A DNA stretch of 19,753 nucleotides from Cruorifilaria tuberocauda (Eukaryota > Nematoda > Chromadorea > Rhabditida > Onchocercidae): assembly GCA_013365365.1 (NCBI GenBank), contig JABVXU010000808.1, positions 1-19,753 on the forward strand, given 5' to 3'. How positions within the stretch are numbered: position 1 is the first letter of the stretch; each line of letters opens with the position of its first letter. A model generated the notes under the pieces. The model worked only from the letters and a program-made list of their open reading frames with translations, did no database searches and was not told the origin of the DNA. Made by a program: the position numbers and the translations under genes. Shown one piece after another: positions 17,794-19,753 of this stretch.

Positions 17794-17834
17794 ATTATAA
17801 GTTGATAAGTTAATCACGTGATCAGTATATTATA
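17794..17834 (-). promoter_or_regulatory. rmuC promoter region with operator-like palindrome
   Basis: On the minus strand two perfect TATAAT boxes (17829-17834 and 17794-17799) flank the perfect 10-base palindrome ATCACGTGAT (17813-17822). The palindrome covers the start point expected from the first box and the -35 position expected for the second, so a bound dimer could affect either. No convincing -35 hexamer stands before either box. The regulator is unknown. Confidence 0.35.
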
Positions 17835-18001
17835 TCTCTATTTGGTTAGTGCATTTTTTAACTTTCGTATCACCCCTTATATGAGCTTAGACGAGGGTTT
17901 ACAATTCCAAATACACTCGAAAAGTTAGGAGGTATTATCTCAATTTTTGATTATATATATTGCCAGAAGCTCACACCTTTTCATTTCTCTGTTCATTACC
18001 A

Positions 18002-18124
18002 CTATAGATTGCGTTTCCTGTAGCTTCGATTATTTCCAACTAAAATTATGTGACTACTTTCTATTACATTTTTTGAGTTATCAACTAGCAGCTTAATATT
18101 TTCTAATAATTCTATAACTAGCAT
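18002..18124 (-). CDS. Doubtful 40-codon frame, possible gene remnant
   Basis: An ATG at 18124 opens 40 codons on the minus strand, beginning MLVIELLENIKLLVDNSK and ending SYRKRNL before TAG. The composition looks like a helical protein fragment, but there is no ribosome site and no family I recognise, and the length is within chance for such AT-rich DNA. It could be the tail of a decayed gene. Confidence 0.12.
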   Translation of the reverse strand: MLVIELLENIKLLVDNSKNVIESSHIILVGNNRSYRKRNL

Positions 18125-18139
18125 GTCAATTGATAATAA

Positions 18140-18160
18140 AGCCTAAAGAATAATTAGGCT
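18140..18160 (-). terminator. Hairpin downstream of ygfZ, possible terminator
   Basis: AGCCTAA (18140-18146) and TTAGGCT (18154-18160) form a perfect 7-bp stem with a 7-base loop. On the minus strand it is followed by TTATTATC, a weak U-rich tail. It is about 640 bases after the ygfZ stop, rather far for that gene's terminator. Confidence 0.25.
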
Positions 18161-18408
18161 AACAAATTGCTCATGTATTATGTTACTACATAACAAAAAA
18201 AATTATTTTCTCAATTACTAAAGCAGTTTTACAACTTAATTTTTAACAATTTGGTAAATTATTACGAACGAGATCAAGAGCACGATTGAAAATCTTTTTT
18301 ATAATTTTCACACATTTAAGTCCTAAAAGGATTACCACACATAAAATTTAATACGTCAGCTATTTTGTACTTTAATGGAAGATGTATGGCATAAAAAGTA
18401 GCTTTATT

Positions 18409-18426
18409 CTTATGCTATAGCATAAG
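18409..18426. repeat. Perfect 18-base palindrome
   Basis: CTTATGCTATAGCATAAG is its own inverse complement with no loop. It lies mid-spacer, about 375 bases past the ygfZ stop. It could be a dimeric protein site or a hairpin; nothing in the flanks identifies it. Confidence 0.6.
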
Positions 18427-18601
18427 TGATTTGGATAACAAAGTCCACTTGTAAGATTTAGTTAATTATTTATATATTAGCAGTGACAATTTCTTTGATT
18501 GATCACTCTATCACAAAACATCTTAAATTTATCAGATTAGTGTAATGTAAAAGTCTATAATAGATAGCACTTTAATTCTATTTCTTCCTAAGAATAAAGG
18601 G

Positions 18602-18617
18602 CAATTCAATTGAATTG
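18602..18617. repeat. Perfect 16-base palindrome
   Basis: CAATTCAATTGAATTG is its own inverse complement. It lies 184 bases beyond the ygfZ stop. Its AT-only core makes chance more likely than for the 18-base palindrome. Confidence 0.5.
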
Positions 18618-18800
18618 AGTATAGAAAATTTATTAAAGAGATACAGCTACTGTAATTTTACTATGTATTATTTGATCTACAAAAAACATTTTTAGTTTTT
18701 CACTAAATTTTATAGTTTAGTATTCAGATCAAAAATAAATTTTAATTCTATATTTTATGGCAACTGCTATAGTTGAATCCTTGGCATAACCTCAATACTA

Positions 18801-19601
18801 TTAGTACACAGTTATTTTAATTCCATCGGCACACAAATTTGCATGACTCCTCTCAGTATTAAGCAACGCAAGCCCAGTCTTATCCACACTAGAGCGCAAT
18901 TCACCTACCTTTTCATTATTTTCATTTACTATTTTAGCACCAATATTTGGCAATATATTATCCCCTTCCACGTAATAAAGTTTCCTCCTTAATGTTTTTT
19001 GCCTACTCATCCGATTTACAACTTCCTGTCCTATATAACATCCTTTATTAAAGCTTATGCCATTTATCTTATCAACTAAATATTGCAGAGGGAACGATGA
19101 ATTCTGCACCATATCTTTTGCTCCATCTGGAATAAGGTTTTGAATTCTGATTTTTTCATATTGAATAAAATCACCTATTGCTTGCTTTATTTCATTTTTT
19201 TTATGTATTATTCTCATCCCCAAAGACTTATGCCTTGGATCATGAAAAATAACCTGTGATTCATTACTTGGTTTTGCTAATTTAGTATTGAACAAAACAC
19301 CTATCTTATATAATGCACTGACATCTCTAATCTTTACTCTCAAGTAAGTTTTAAGTAAATCTAGTTTTTCAATTATTTGTTGTAGATATATGCTCTCACA
19401 TTCTAAAAATGTATACTCACCATGCTCAATAAGAAAAAAATCATATAGATACTTTCCTTGAGGACTAAGCAGTAGAGAATAAATAGCTTTTTTACTGCTC
19501 AAATCATCAATATCGTTTGTTATAATACCTTGTAGAAAATCTCTTGTATCTGGTCCATATAGAGCTACTACGCCACGGCTTTGTAATGGTATATAACTCA
19601 T
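18801..19601 (-). CDS. ygfZ: YgfZ/IbaG-like folate-binding Fe-S maintenance protein
   Basis: YgfZ proteins are related to the glycine-cleavage T-protein, bind tetrahydrofolate and help maintain certain Fe-S enzymes (mitochondrial counterpart IBA57). The 266-residue protein has the family signature K-G-C-Y-x-G-Q-E at 186-193 (KGCYIGQE, with the functional C188), preceded by the strand containing GISFN and followed by VVNRMSRQKTLRRKLY. The N-terminal LYGPDTRDFLQGIITNDI (14-31) is the typical GcvT-like opening. The frame extends to a TTG at 19637, but the promoter boxes at 19629-19657 would place that codon outside the transcript, and ATG 19601 has an AGG ribosome site about 10 bases before it. 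It stands alone, with about 1 kb of spacer downstream. The length is slightly shorter than the E. coli protein, as in other alphaproteobacteria. Confidence 0.93.
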   Translation of the reverse strand: MSYIPLQSRGVVALYGPDTRDFLQGIITNDIDDLSSKKAIYSLLLSPQGKYLYDFFLIEHGEYTFLECESIYLQQIIEKLDLLKTYLRVKIRDVSALYKIGVLFNTKLAKPSNESQVIFHDPRHKSLGMRIIHKKNEIKQAIGDFIQYEKIRIQNLIPDGAKDMVQNSSFPLQYLVDKINGISFNKGCYIGQEVVNRMSRQKTLRRKLYYVEGDNILPNIGAKIVNENNEKVGELRSSVDKTGLALLNTERSHANLCADGIKITVY

Positions 19602-19628
19602 ACAGTTTTTACCTATAAATCTAGTTAT

Positions 19629-19657
19629 ATTATACAATACTGAATATTCCTTGTCTT
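19629..19657 (-). promoter_or_regulatory. ygfZ promoter
   Basis: A perfect TATAAT -10 (19629-19634) is 17 bases from AAGACA (19652-19657), which matches the -35 in its last four bases. Transcription would begin near 19622, about 21 bases before ATG 19601. This also argues against the upstream TTG start. Confidence 0.5.
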
Positions 19658-19753
19658 CAATATTTTAGATGCTTAAGCCCTTGAAATCTAGCTTATTAGT
19701 ACATATATAGGTTTACAGGTTAATGTTGATGAGGGAAAATAAATGTCGAGCGT
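19658..19753. other. Right edge, no gene seen
   Basis: These 96 bases show no supported gene. A plus-strand ATG at 19743 runs off the window after four codons, too short to judge. Confidence 0.4.

Larger units (their letters stand above)
17780..18800. other. 1.0-kb spacer between rmuC and ygfZ
   Basis: No intact gene was found. Apart from the rmuC promoter region it holds a hairpin (18140-18160), two perfect palindromes (18409-18426 and 18602-18617) and a 40-codon minus-strand frame (18002-18124), each listed or discussed separately. Confidence 0.6.

Noticed and set aside
18880..18888. Perfect DnaA box TTATCCACA
   Set aside because: It is a single copy inside the ygfZ coding sequence with no cluster of boxes or origin-type neighbours, so it is not evidence for a replication origin.

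Overview
This window looks like chromosomal DNA from an Anaplasmataceae bacterium (order Rickettsiales), most likely an Ehrlichia. The basis is indirect: it is AT-rich (about 30% G+C by eye). It carries single-copy housekeeping genes separated by unusually long gene-poor spacers of about 0.5 to 1.3 kb, it has no operons of the usual free-living type, and its valyl-tRNA synthetase is of the archaeal type known from Rickettsiales. No insertion sequence, prophage, CRISPR array or ribosomal operon was seen. The species cannot be fixed from sequence reading alone.

Layout, left to right. 1-2016 (-): valS, running off the left edge. 2017-2946: a 930-base spacer with a candidate plus-strand small RNA ending in a U-tract terminator near 2699. 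2947-4716 (-): dnaG primase. 4880-6046 (+): one continuous gene joining ribose-5-phosphate isomerase B to the ubiquinone methyltransferase UbiG. 6101-7639 (+): metG. 7640-8132: a spacer with a perfect 13-bp hairpin between convergent genes. 8133-9584 (-): dnaB helicase. 9702-9785 (+): tRNA-Leu(CAA), closely followed by an RDD membrane protein (9810-10412). 10715-11272 (+): dcd. 11454-13772 (-): pheT. 13985-15097 (-): a D-alanyl-D-alanine carboxypeptidase. 15098-16366: a 1.27-kb spacer whose right two thirds resemble a decayed plus-strand gene. 16367-17779 (-): rmuC. 17780-18800: a spacer with several palindromes. 18801-19601 (-): ygfZ. 19602-19753: the ygfZ promoter region.

Functionally these are core genes: three aminoacyl-tRNA synthetase genes plus one tRNA (translation), primase and replicative helicase (replication), dcd (dUMP/dTTP supply), rmuC (genome stability), ygfZ (Fe-S cluster maintenance), rpiB (pentose phosphates), ubiG (ubiquinone) and a cell-wall peptidase. 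The neighbours mostly do not share a pathway, as is usual in reduced, reshuffled Rickettsiales genomes. The most unusual items are the RpiB-UbiG fusion, the candidate small RNA at about 2578-2699, the archaeal-type ValRS, and the palindrome lying between two TATAAT boxes in front of rmuC. I did not find a clearly new multi-gene system.
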